This document shows, one piece after another, positions 9,244-17,278 of a DNA stretch of 64,000 bases. Numbering within the stretch: the first letter of the stretch is position 1; each line of letters starts with the position of its first letter. Where the stretch lies: contig CP032507.1 of the NCBI GenBank assembly GCA_008375315.1, forward strand, positions 3,806,071 through 3,870,070. The letters are read 5' to 3'. A program made the translations under genes and the position numbers. The notes below the pieces were generated by a model. The model was not told the DNA's origin. It ran no database searches and was given only the letters and a program-made list of their open reading frames with translations. Origin of the DNA: Ectothiorhodospiraceae bacterium BW-2. GTDB lineage: Bacteria; Pseudomonadota; Gammaproteobacteria; Thiohalomonadales; Thiohalomonadaceae.

Positions 9244-9576
9244 ATGACCCCATTTTCCATTTTAGGCCTTGATGAGTCGATTGATGACGATGAGCAGATT
9301 AAACTCGCCTATCTCACCAAGACCCGCCAATTCCCCCCCGATCACGCGCCGGAGGCGTTTCAGCGCATTCGTCAAGCGTATGAGACCATCGCCACCGCCA
9401 AACAGCGGCGCCACTATCAGCTCTTCTACTGCGCCCCTTGTCAACCTAAGGAGGTGATCGCCCAGCTCAACCAACAACAGCGCAACCCCTTTGAGCGTCC
9501 AGATGAGGCCGCCCTGCGCCAAGCGCTGTTAACGGCTGCAACCACCCTCTCCTCTGCCACGACTCAGGAGGCGTAG
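9244..9576 (+). CDS. short J-domain-like protein with PPD in place of HPD
   Basis: A 110-residue protein whose first 65 residues follow a J domain: FSILGLDESIDDDEQIKLAY (helices I-II), a loop, then EAFQRIRQAYETIATAKQRR (helix III). The loop reads QFPPDHAPE, so the invariant His of the HPD motif needed to stimulate Hsp70 ATPase is Pro. Related short J-like proteins with PPD loops occur beside Hsp70 genes, so this may be a subfamily trait and not decay. The rest of the protein is a short Gln/Ala-rich tail without zinc-finger or client-binding domains. It is 3 bases upstream of grpE and belongs to the same operon. Confidence 0.8.
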   Translation: MTPFSILGLDESIDDDEQIKLAYLTKTRQFPPDHAPEAFQRIRQAYETIATAKQRRHYQLFYCAPCQPKEVIAQLNQQQRNPFERPDEAALRQALLTAATTLSSATTQEA

Positions 9577-9579
9577 CCG

Positions 9580-10230
9580 ATGCAAAAGGAGGAGTTACTC
9601 AGCGCCTTTAGCCTCTACCTTGATCGGGTTGAGCCGGAAGAGGGGCTAAAAGAGCAGCCGATCGATCTCCATACCCTACTCACTGAGATGGCCGCCCTGC
9701 GCACTGAGGTAAAGACCGAATCGCGACAGTTTAAGGGGGTATTAGAGGAGTTTCACAAACTCTATGAGATCACCGAACAGAGTCAACAGCAGCTCAACCA
9801 GAGTCGCGATCACCAGCGCCAGCTACAACAGCAGTTTCAAGAGAGTCGCCTGCGTGATATGCTACTCGACACCCTAGAGCTCTACGATCGAATGCATCAT
9901 GCCCTAGAGCAGCTAAACAACTACCAGCCTGGCCTCTTCAGTCGTCATCGGGATCAACAGTTTATCGAAGCGGTACGACAGGGGCAGCAGATGACTCTGA
10001 ACCGTATCGAACAACTCCTCGAACGCTATCAGGTAGAGCCGCTGCAAGCTATCGGTCGGCTACTCGACCCCCACACTATGCGAGCCGTCGAGACAGTAAA
10101 AAATCCGAAGTTAGCCGATGGCACTGTCTGTAGCGAACAGCGGCGCGGTTTTCTATGGAACGGTACGCTGCTACGCACAGCTGAGGTCAGCGTCAATAAA
10201 CTTACCCCCACATCACAGGAGAACAATTAA
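9580..10230 (+). CDS. grpE: GrpE-family nucleotide exchange factor
   Basis: A 216-residue protein with a long N-terminal coiled coil (MAALRTEVKTESRQFKGVLEE and onward, about residues 28-95) and a C-terminal beta-wing domain containing GRLLDPHTMRAVETV and GFLWNGTLLRTAEVSVN, which correspond to the GrpE signature. GrpE releases ADP from Hsp70. The ribosome site AGGAGG precedes ATG 9580. It is more divergent than a housekeeping GrpE and, with the Hsp70 three bases downstream, looks like a dedicated exchange factor for this operon. A canonical grpE probably exists elsewhere in the genome. Confidence 0.85.
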   Translation: MQKEELLSAFSLYLDRVEPEEGLKEQPIDLHTLLTEMAALRTEVKTESRQFKGVLEEFHKLYEITEQSQQQLNQSRDHQRQLQQQFQESRLRDMLLDTLELYDRMHHALEQLNNYQPGLFSRHRDQQFIEAVRQGQQMTLNRIEQLLERYQVEPLQAIGRLLDPHTMRAVETVKNPKLADGTVCSEQRRGFLWNGTLLRTAEVSVNKLTPTSQENN

Positions 10231-10233
10231 CTT

Positions 10234-12003
10234 ATGACTAGCGAGACGATTATTGGTATCGATCTAGGCACCACCAACTCTGAAGTCGCCGTCGTTGAAC
10301 ACGGTAAAGTGACCGTTATTCAGGATCAACACAGCAGTGTCGTCCCCTCGGTCGTCGGTCTGGACGATAATAATCAACTGCTCATCGGCGAGGCGGCTAA
10401 AAATCAGTACCTACTCTACCCCGAACGGACTATCCGCTCGATTAAGCGCCGCATGGGAGAGGAGGTCAGCCTCCCCTTAGGAGAGCAGAGCTACTCTCCA
10501 GCCGAGATCTCAGCGATGATTCTACGCCACCTAAAGGGGCTAGCTGAATCCTATCTAGGAGAGACTATCTCTAAAGCGGTGATTACCGTTCCAGCCTACT
10601 TCTCCGACGCCCAACGCCAAGCGACCCGAGAGGCAGGAGAGATTGCCGGTCTCGAAGTGGTGCGCATTATTAACGAACCGACCGCTGCCGCGCTCGCCTA
10701 CGAACCGCAACAGAGTCGAAGCAGAGTGCTCGTCTATGATCTCGGCGGTGGTACCTTCGATGTCTCAGTCGTCAATATGGAACAGGATGTGGTTGAAGTC
10801 CTCTCTAGCCACGGCAATAACCACCTCGGCGGCGACGATTTTGACCAAGCAGTGGTCGATTATCTGCTCGAATATCTTAAAGATGAGCACGATCTAGAGA
10901 TTAGCGCTGATCGCAAAGCGATGGCTCGTATTAACCGCGCGGCCGAAAACGCCAAAATCGCCCTCTCCGATCAGCCCTACATCACCATCGCCGAGGAGTA
11001 TCTAACTGAAAAAGAGGGTCAACCGTTCCACCTGTCGTTAGAGTTCTCTCGCCATAAATTTAATGAGCTAATTAATGACTATATCGTCGAAACGCTCGAT
11101 GCAACCCACACCGCCCTAAAAGATGCCGGTCTGACCGTTAGCGATATCGACAAAATCCTACTCGTCGGCGGCAGTACCAAATCCCCCGTCATTCGCGAGC
11201 GGCTCTATAGCGAGTTTGGGCTCGAAGCGCACGGAGAGATTAACCCCGATCTCTGTGTCGCTACCGGTGCCGCCGTCCAGGCCGGTCTCATCGGCCATGC
11301 CGATATCTCCACCATTTTGGTCGATATCACCCCCTATAGCTACGGCACTAGCTGCCTTGGCGAACTCGACGGCCAACTGAGCAACGACCTCTATATACCG
11401 ATTATTCGCAAAAACTCGGCACTGCCGATTAATAAAAGCGAAGTCTTCTACACCAATGTCGATAACCAAGAGACCATCTTAGTCGATGTCTATCAGGGGG
11501 AGAGTCGGCACGCCTCCGAAAACGACCTCATCGGCGAGTTCCATGTGCACGGGCTACAGAAGGTGCCCTCAGGCAATCCGATTATCATCAACTTTGATCT
11601 CGATCTTAACGGTATCTTAAATGTCACCGCCAAGGAGAAGAGTAGCGGTCTTAGCAAAAGCATTACGATAGAAAATGCCCTAGCTAAAGCCGATGCGACA
11701 CAGCTATCGGCCTCAAAAGAGCGTCTAAACGCCTTCTTCGCTAGCGAAGATGGTGACAGTGGTCAGAGCAGCGACAACGCCACAGCAACAGAGTCAATGA
11801 GCGCCACCCCCTCGCCACAGAGCCCTACTGATGAGCTCATTGCCCAAGCGGCCGCGCTGTTAGAGTCGGTCTCTGAGGATGATCAGGAGGATATTAATAG
11901 CCTTATTAAGGCGATTAACAGCGCTAAAGAGGATGGCGATAACGAAGCGGTCACCCGCTACAGCGAAGAGCTGCAAGATATTATCTACTACCTGCAGAGC
12001 TAA
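10234..12003 (+). CDS. accessory Hsp70 (DnaK-like) chaperone
   Basis: A 589-residue Hsp70. The nucleotide-binding domain carries phosphate motifs GIDLGTTNSEVAVV and VYDLGGGTFDVSVV, the linker-side signature ILLVGGSTKSPVIRERL and the adenosine region; the substrate-binding beta domain spans about residues 375-495 (GILNVTAKEKSSG). The helical lid is short, with a Ser/Thr/Pro-rich insert, and ends IIYYLQS with no EEVD- or EEVKD-like tail. That is about 50 residues shorter than housekeeping DnaK. The operon supplies its own J-like protein and GrpE, so this is a specialised chaperone machine. I leave out the dnaK symbol because the housekeeping gene is likely elsewhere. Confidence 0.93.
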   Translation: MTSETIIGIDLGTTNSEVAVVEHGKVTVIQDQHSSVVPSVVGLDDNNQLLIGEAAKNQYLLYPERTIRSIKRRMGEEVSLPLGEQSYSPAEISAMILRHLKGLAESYLGETISKAVITVPAYFSDAQRQATREAGEIAGLEVVRIINEPTAAALAYEPQQSRSRVLVYDLGGGTFDVSVVNMEQDVVEVLSSHGNNHLGGDDFDQAVVDYLLEYLKDEHDLEISADRKAMARINRAAENAKIALSDQPYITIAEEYLTEKEGQPFHLSLEFSRHKFNELINDYIVETLDATHTALKDAGLTVSDIDKILLVGGSTKSPVIRERLYSEFGLEAHGEINPDLCVATGAAVQAGLIGHADISTILVDITPYSYGTSCLGELDGQLSNDLYIPIIRKNSALPINKSEVFYTNVDNQETILVDVYQGESRHASENDLIGEFHVHGLQKVPSGNPIIINFDLDLNGILNVTAKEKSSGLSKSITIENALAKADATQLSASKERLNAFFASEDGDSGQSSDNATATESMSATPSPQSPTDELIAQAAALLESVSEDDQEDINSLIKAINSAKEDGDNEAVTRYSEELQDIIYYLQS

Positions 12004-12005
12004 TC

Positions 12006-12413
12006 GTGACGCGCTGTCCTGTCTGTCGCGCCCGCGAACCGGGCGCTCAATGCCCTCGCTGCGGCACCGATTTTAGCTCAATTATCGCCCTTCAGGCTGA
12101 AGCTAAAACGCTGCTGCAACAGGGGATATGGCTTGCTGGACAGCGCGAATATAGCAGCGCACTCAAACGGCTACACAGAGCCAAACAGCTCCACGATACC
12201 GAACTGACACGCCACACAATGGTGCTACTCCATGAGCAGTTACTAGAGCTAACTTTAAAGGCGATGCTCGACGAGCAGTGGTCGGTCGCCACCGGCTATA
12301 CGGAAGCCATTTTAGCCACCCAGCCCCACCACCCATTAGCTAAGGTCATGCACCAATTTAGCTTGCAACACTCTCCCGCCCCCCCTAACCCTAACGACAC
12401 AGGTTACTGGTGA
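12006..12413 (+). CDS. zinc-ribbon plus helical protein, last gene of Hsp70 operon
   Basis: A 135-residue protein starting at GTG 12006, two bases after the Hsp70 stop. The first 22 residues are a zinc ribbon (CPVCRAREPGAQCPRCG, two CxxC knuckles); the rest is two or three helical hairpins resembling tetratricopeptide repeats (QREYSSALKRLHRAKQ). No enzyme motif is seen. It likely works with the upstream Hsp70, for example in client recognition, but no known family is recognised. Confidence 0.75.
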   Translation: MTRCPVCRAREPGAQCPRCGTDFSSIIALQAEAKTLLQQGIWLAGQREYSSALKRLHRAKQLHDTELTRHTMVLLHEQLLELTLKAMLDEQWSVATGYTEAILATQPHHPLAKVMHQFSLQHSPAPPNPNDTGYW

Positions 12414-12474
12414 CAGTCACAACCGTTACCCTCCATCACCACCTCTGCGAAAACTATTTTTTTATAGCTATAAC

Positions 12475-15126
12475 TTATTGCTTTTTAAAAGTGACTTTTT
12501 TAGCGGGAATGACTGGTTGCTCTAGTCGCTGCAGCGCCGGTTGGATTAAGTTGGGTTCAAAGATAGCCCGATAGATACCCTTAACATTGAGAATAGAGAG
12601 CATCTCTTGTCTCTCATACCCCATATCAGGCTGCACAATATATTGAACCAACCCCTCCTTCGAACGCATCATTTTTTCATAAACACTTAAAGAACGCACA
12701 GGAATTTCTGGGCTATCCATCACCCTATCGACGACTAAACCTATCAGTTCGACATTATGATAATCATCTTGAAACTTGGTCACAACAATAGAGTCACACT
12801 CTTTATCGTACTTATTATCCCCTCCGACTAGCGCTCTTAGTGAAACGACAGGAATAGTCTGCTTCATAAACGAGATCAGACCAAGATAGTGTGAGGCTGT
12901 TCCCATCACTTTTGTCACCTCCTGCCCGTTAATCGAACAGATAATGGAGTGTGATTCGATGCCATAAAGGCGCTGATTAACCAAAAAGGTCGATATCTCC
13001 ACCGTCTCCTCCCCTCCGTGAAGTTTAGGATAGAGAAAACTCGTTTTTATATTATAAGGCGTCCCCTCCTGCTGGTTCGGCGTCTGACTCTGACTTACCT
13101 CGCCAATCGAAAAAAAGATCAGCGCGACAACATCATTTTTATATATATCACTGGTTTTATACTCACGATAACCCGCGCTCATTTGGGCGCCAACAACATA
13201 GTATCCCCCCTCTATCTCGACAATATCTGACAAACTCTCGCCACTATTAAGGGTAAAAAATCTATCATCTAGTTTCAAAATAGAGCCTATCGGATAGTCT
13301 GAATTCGTGGTAGCAATAACACTTTTATGACGATCAGCAAAGATACCATAACAACCACGAATCACCTCCCCTCTTCCATCCTTAGGTAGCGCATCGCTCA
13401 ACATAGCATAGAACTGTGGTTCCGAATCGAAGACTATCGCGATACCGCCAACGGTGCGACCCTCTTTTATATCCGTAATCGCAGCGCCATAGATATAGGT
13501 ATATTTATCGTTATAGAGATGGCTAGGTTTAAATGGACTCACAGTATAGTGCTGGCTATTTGTAAGCGAGAGCGTTTCGCTAACCCACGAGACCGACAGA
13601 GATGTGCCAACTAGCTGAGCCTCTGCGCTATTAGAGACAGCGACAATCTTACCGTTACGATCATAGACAATCAGATTCGTATAGACAGTATAAAGATTAT
13701 TAATATAGCTAAGTATGTTAGTTATCGTTGCCACCTCTGAAGGGTGTAGCTCCCCTGCTGCCAAAATTTGACGAAAACGGGAAGTTAAAGCCCACCAACG
13801 GCAGTCGTTAGCCCTCTCATAAAGATTTCGATCCATAATATCGACCGCCAACATGGCGTGAAACTCAGCATCCTCCAAAAAAGAGGAGATAACAGTCTGA
13901 TTAAGATTAGCGATAGACTCCTCAAACACCTGTTTAGTTTTAGCTCCCGTATGGGATATCTCGTTCAATAGGCTTTTAGAGAAGGAGTTATCTCCCGTTT
14001 TAGTATTGGCAATTTGTACATTACCATTCCATACTGTGACATCTAAATCGCGTTGAATTCTATCTGCCTGACGGGGAATATCCACTAAATCATCTGCAAA
14101 GAGTGTCGAGGCACTGACAACCTTTTTCATCATCACACTATTAATTTGCTTTTGAGTTTGATTAACACTCACCCGAAAGGCGGAGTCGAGAGGCACCATA
14201 ACATGACCAAACCACCCTAAGCCGGTAAAGCCCTCATACCCCCGAGTTGCGCAGGTTTTAGCCAAATACTCTCTCCCCGCAAAATGGATAATCTGATAGG
14301 GTTTATCGAGAACTTTTGGCAACGAGCAGCCGCACGGAATATGGTAGGGATCGCTAGAGGCGATCACCTCCCCGTCACTATTTAGCAGCGTGATTTCAGC
14401 CCAATCCTCCTCATCAAGAAGGTTATTAAAGACCCCCTTCATCTCATTTTCAAAACGAAACAGCAGGCACAGTACGCCTAATACCGGTGAACCTGCGTCA
14501 TTACTCTCAGTAACTCTGTAAGCATAAATCAGCGCACGCCCTTGGTTAGGAGAGATATCAGAGTAGCGATAGACCTCAACATAGTCGAGAGGGGTTCTAA
14601 CCGCCTCATCAAGCAGAGGATCTTCTGAGTGTGTGAGCGGGTTATTATGATCTAGTTGAGCTAATAGCGTACCCTCTTTAGAGAGCAGAACAATATTGTG
14701 ATAAACAGAATATTTGGAAACATACTCATTAAATCTATTGGTTATCTTAGATAAGAGCGTCTGTTTTCTGTTTTGGTCTAAATGACTACCTCTCATCTCT
14801 TGTATAAAAGCGCGAATATCATCATCAGTCGCTAAAAAACCGATGTCAGCTGTGCGTTCAAACAGATTTCTAATCACAATATCGACGGCAACCTGAGCTT
14901 TTGCCTCCATCTCTGAAGTGAGTTTATTGAGCGTTTCGTTCGTTAATCGCTCTAACAGTCTGTCGGTCAAACTCTGAAATCCTTTTCTAGTCTCTGTCAT
15001 ATCCATACCAATATTGGACATCTGCCCTAAAAGCGTCAATAGATTCCAACGCTCTGAGAGAGTAGTTAGCGAGGCCCTATAGGCCTCAACTTCTGGCATT
15101 TTTGAGATAAAATAATTTATATTCAT
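12475..15126 (-). CDS. double-Cache sensor protein with C-terminal CheW domain
   Basis: An 883-residue protein. Two related sensory segments are visible: VDIVIRNLFERTADIGFLAT (about residue 82) and VDIMDRNLYERANDCRWWAL (about residue 426), each followed by PAS/Cache-like blocks such as YHNIVLLSKEGTLLAQLD and YTNLIVYDRNGKIVAVSNS. A CheW-like domain occupies about residues 705-860 (TVEISTFLVNQRLYGIESHS, TIPVVSLRALVGG). No membrane helix or methyl-accepting hairpin is evident, so it appears to be a cytoplasmic sensor coupling a ligand directly to a chemotaxis kinase array. The gene and its upstream region are richer in A+T than neighbours, suggesting transfer. It converges on the Hsp70 operon. 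No other chemotaxis core genes are adjacent. Confidence 0.82.
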   Translation of the reverse strand: MNINYFISKMPEVEAYRASLTTLSERWNLLTLLGQMSNIGMDMTETRKGFQSLTDRLLERLTNETLNKLTSEMEAKAQVAVDIVIRNLFERTADIGFLATDDDIRAFIQEMRGSHLDQNRKQTLLSKITNRFNEYVSKYSVYHNIVLLSKEGTLLAQLDHNNPLTHSEDPLLDEAVRTPLDYVEVYRYSDISPNQGRALIYAYRVTESNDAGSPVLGVLCLLFRFENEMKGVFNNLLDEEDWAEITLLNSDGEVIASSDPYHIPCGCSLPKVLDKPYQIIHFAGREYLAKTCATRGYEGFTGLGWFGHVMVPLDSAFRVSVNQTQKQINSVMMKKVVSASTLFADDLVDIPRQADRIQRDLDVTVWNGNVQIANTKTGDNSFSKSLLNEISHTGAKTKQVFEESIANLNQTVISSFLEDAEFHAMLAVDIMDRNLYERANDCRWWALTSRFRQILAAGELHPSEVATITNILSYINNLYTVYTNLIVYDRNGKIVAVSNSAEAQLVGTSLSVSWVSETLSLTNSQHYTVSPFKPSHLYNDKYTYIYGAAITDIKEGRTVGGIAIVFDSEPQFYAMLSDALPKDGRGEVIRGCYGIFADRHKSVIATTNSDYPIGSILKLDDRFFTLNSGESLSDIVEIEGGYYVVGAQMSAGYREYKTSDIYKNDVVALIFFSIGEVSQSQTPNQQEGTPYNIKTSFLYPKLHGGEETVEISTFLVNQRLYGIESHSIICSINGQEVTKVMGTASHYLGLISFMKQTIPVVSLRALVGGDNKYDKECDSIVVTKFQDDYHNVELIGLVVDRVMDSPEIPVRSLSVYEKMMRSKEGLVQYIVQPDMGYERQEMLSILNVKGIYRAIFEPNLIQPALQRLEQPVIPAKKVTFKKQ

Positions 15127-15289
15127 AATAGGTTGACTTTATAATTTAGTTAAACTTATTAATTAAGCAAATGCCATACCTATTTTTTAATATATTTTAT
15201 ATATCAATCTTATTCTATCTATTGACTCTCCATAGAGCTAGGCTAATTGTCCACTTCCCGACACAATCCGACTATTGAATAGTCGCCGT

Positions 15290-16603
15290 TCATTCCCTCT
15301 CAATAGAGCGGCGAAATCTATGCAGCTGCGTTTTGCGAATTTTATCTAGGTGCAGATTGTAGATATCGGCGGGAAAGAGAAACTCGGCCACCCCACTATC
15401 AAACAGCCGTCTGACTTCATACTCATCATGGGAGATACCGCGCTGATAGCGGTAGTTAAGATAGGTCTGATTAGTGTGAATAATAAACTCGACCCGTAAT
15501 CCACCGAGGCGGGCAAAAAACTTTAACATCGGCGTGCTAGAGCTACTACCGGTAGAGGTCGCGTGATATCTCCCCCCGGTAAGGGTATCGCTAATATCCT
15601 CTAGCACCATCACCGAGTCGTGTCTTACCGCCGCTTTAGTCAGATGGCGCATAAAGCGCTTAATATCGGCGATACTATCGAGTACAGCCATCAACCCTAA
15701 CTCATCATCGACGGCGACAGCAGGATTTTTCTCATTTTTACGCAACAGCTTGATAATTTTTGCCGCTGCATCCTTTTTTCTAACCGAGACATAGACCGGG
15801 ATCTGACGCTCCCCTTGCTGAAACAGCCGTCGTTTGATGAGAGTAACCTTCTCCCGCTCTCCTCGGCGCTGCGGTGGATGGTTAATATCACTCTCGATCA
15901 CCTCAACACTCTCACAGCTAAACTCCGTTTCACTATGGGTGCTATGGAGCCAGGCGGTCTCTACCTCACCAATTTTTAATCGAGGCGTCCAGACATAGCG
16001 GTTAAGAAAATTTAAAAAGGCAGCAAACTTATTTTCGATATCGGTTTCGCGCTCCCGTTGATCAATGGAGGCGGCTAGCCCCATGAGGACTAACTTGCGC
16101 TTAGCTTCAAAACGAACTTTTTTATCGTAACGGCTATCAAAGATCAGTAGCAGCAGCTCGATCGGGTTATGAATCGTTTCGATTTCGTTACTAATCTCAA
16201 TACTCGATTCGTAACCGTTAAAGACTCGCTGTTGCAGGTGGTTAATCACCTCATCGGCACTCGCAGCATAGCGATAGATACGGTTAGCGATCTCCCTATG
16301 CTCCCCCTCAATCGCATAGAGATTAGCCAACAGGGCGTAGGCGCGTTGGGTACGGCCAGCTAGCTGGCTACTCTCAGAGAGCAGTGGGTGGATTTCGGCA
16401 AACGAATCAATCTGCAGCAGATCAAAAATATGGGCTCGAACGGAGCGATATTTGGTCACCGTCACCGGTTCGTGGCAGAAGCGCTTCACCCAAGCTCTGG
16501 AGTGGAGAGTCACTATCCGTCCGAAATTGAGCTCATTAGTCACCGCAAAGGGGCCGTTCTGCTTCATGGCGGTAAAGATGGAGTTGTCACCGACAATGCT
16601 CAT
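15290..16603 (-). CDS. unknown protein with RelA/SpoT synthetase-like C-terminal region
   Basis: A 437-residue soluble protein; ATG 16603 is preferred (GGAG ten bases upstream), with a TTG at 16630 possible. Residues 60-210 are helical. The C-terminal half resembles the RelA/SpoT nucleotidyltransferase: VSVRKKDAAAKIIKLLRK recalls the basic helix before the active site, VDDELGLMAVLDSIADI recalls the D-x-x-G-x-R strand, and GGLRVEFIIHTNQTYLNYRY recalls the VE(I/V)Q(I/V)RT strand. The catalytic-type Asp and Glu are there, but the Arg of the first motif is replaced by Met. It may therefore be an inactive or altered pyrophosphotransferase. The similarity is by eye only. No hydrolase HD domain is seen. 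Confidence 0.6.
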   Translation of the reverse strand: MSIVGDNSIFTAMKQNGPFAVTNELNFGRIVTLHSRAWVKRFCHEPVTVTKYRSVRAHIFDLLQIDSFAEIHPLLSESSQLAGRTQRAYALLANLYAIEGEHREIANRIYRYAASADEVINHLQQRVFNGYESSIEISNEIETIHNPIELLLLIFDSRYDKKVRFEAKRKLVLMGLAASIDQRERETDIENKFAAFLNFLNRYVWTPRLKIGEVETAWLHSTHSETEFSCESVEVIESDINHPPQRRGEREKVTLIKRRLFQQGERQIPVYVSVRKKDAAAKIIKLLRKNEKNPAVAVDDELGLMAVLDSIADIKRFMRHLTKAAVRHDSVMVLEDISDTLTGGRYHATSTGSSSSTPMLKFFARLGGLRVEFIIHTNQTYLNYRYQRGISHDEYEVRRLFDSGVAEFLFPADIYNLHLDKIRKTQLHRFRRSIERE

Positions 16604-16768
16604 AAAGTACAGACTCCGCAAAGGTTGCAATAGGGGGGACTATTTTACCGATGATCGACGATTTTTTCGAGCTATTGCCTCGTCAGCAGAGAAGTCTCCT
16701 CGGTAGTCAATCGCGTAGATGCCCGCGCCCTCGAAACCGATCAAGTCGGCCATGGGGATAAGAACAGT
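16604..16768. other. 165-base gap without a supported gene
   Basis: Between the RelA-like gene and the YaiI-family gene, both on the minus strand. It contains only very short open frames, no clear hairpin terminator, and no repeat that recurs elsewhere in the window. Promoter and leader of the RelA-like gene should lie in its left part. Confidence 0.4.
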
Positions 16769-17278
16769 TTAACCGATCTCATCCTCCGCCCTAGCGCGCC
16801 CCCTAATGCCCGCTAACCAGCGGTCAAGATGATCTGCGAACGCCTTTCTATCGTTCTGACTCAGCGGGGGGGGGCCACCGGTCTGCACCCCACTCGCTCG
16901 CATCGTCTCCATAAAGTCACGCATATTGAGTTTGGCGCGTATATTACCCGCTGTCATCCAGTCACCGCGCGGCGAGAGGGCGTTCGCCCCCTTGTCGATC
17001 ACCTCGGCAGCTAGCGGAATATCGGCCGTAATCACAATATCGCCGCTATCTACCTGTTGAACTATCCAGTTATCGGCAATATCGAATCCAGCACCCACCC
17101 TGTGCAATCCGATATTGGCCGCTCTTGGCACAGTTATCGCGTGATTCGCCACTAACTGCAACGACACGCCAGTCCGTTTGGCTGCTCGAAACAGAATCTC
17201 CTTAATCACAACCGGACAAGCATCGGCATCGACCCAGATAGCGGGTCGCCTATGCTCAATGATTCGCCCGATGCTCAA
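16769..17278 (-). CDS. yaiI: YaiI/YqxD family protein (DUF188, PIN-like)
   Basis: A 169-residue protein with the family opening [17 protein letters not shown] and the blocks [19 protein letters not shown] and [21 protein letters not shown], which define YaiI/YqxD proteins. These have a PIN-like nuclease fold with conserved acidic residues, but their cellular role is not established. The start is TTG 17278, 14 residues before the usual family start, inside the end of acs; no ATG fits. The overlap suggests translational coupling with acs. Confidence 0.9.
   Translation of the reverse strand: MSIGRIIEHRRPAIWVDADACPVVIKEILFRAAKRTGVSLQLVANHAITVPRAANIGLHRVGAGFDIADNWIVQQVDSGDIVITADIPLAAEVIDKGANALSPRGDWMTAGNIRAKLNMRDFMETMRASGVQTGGPPPLSQNDRKAFADHLDRWLAGIRGRARAEDEIG

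Noticed and set aside
16640-16750. Short plus-strand frame starting MIDDFFELLPRQ
   Set aside because: Only 36 codons, with no conserved feature and a poor ribosome site.
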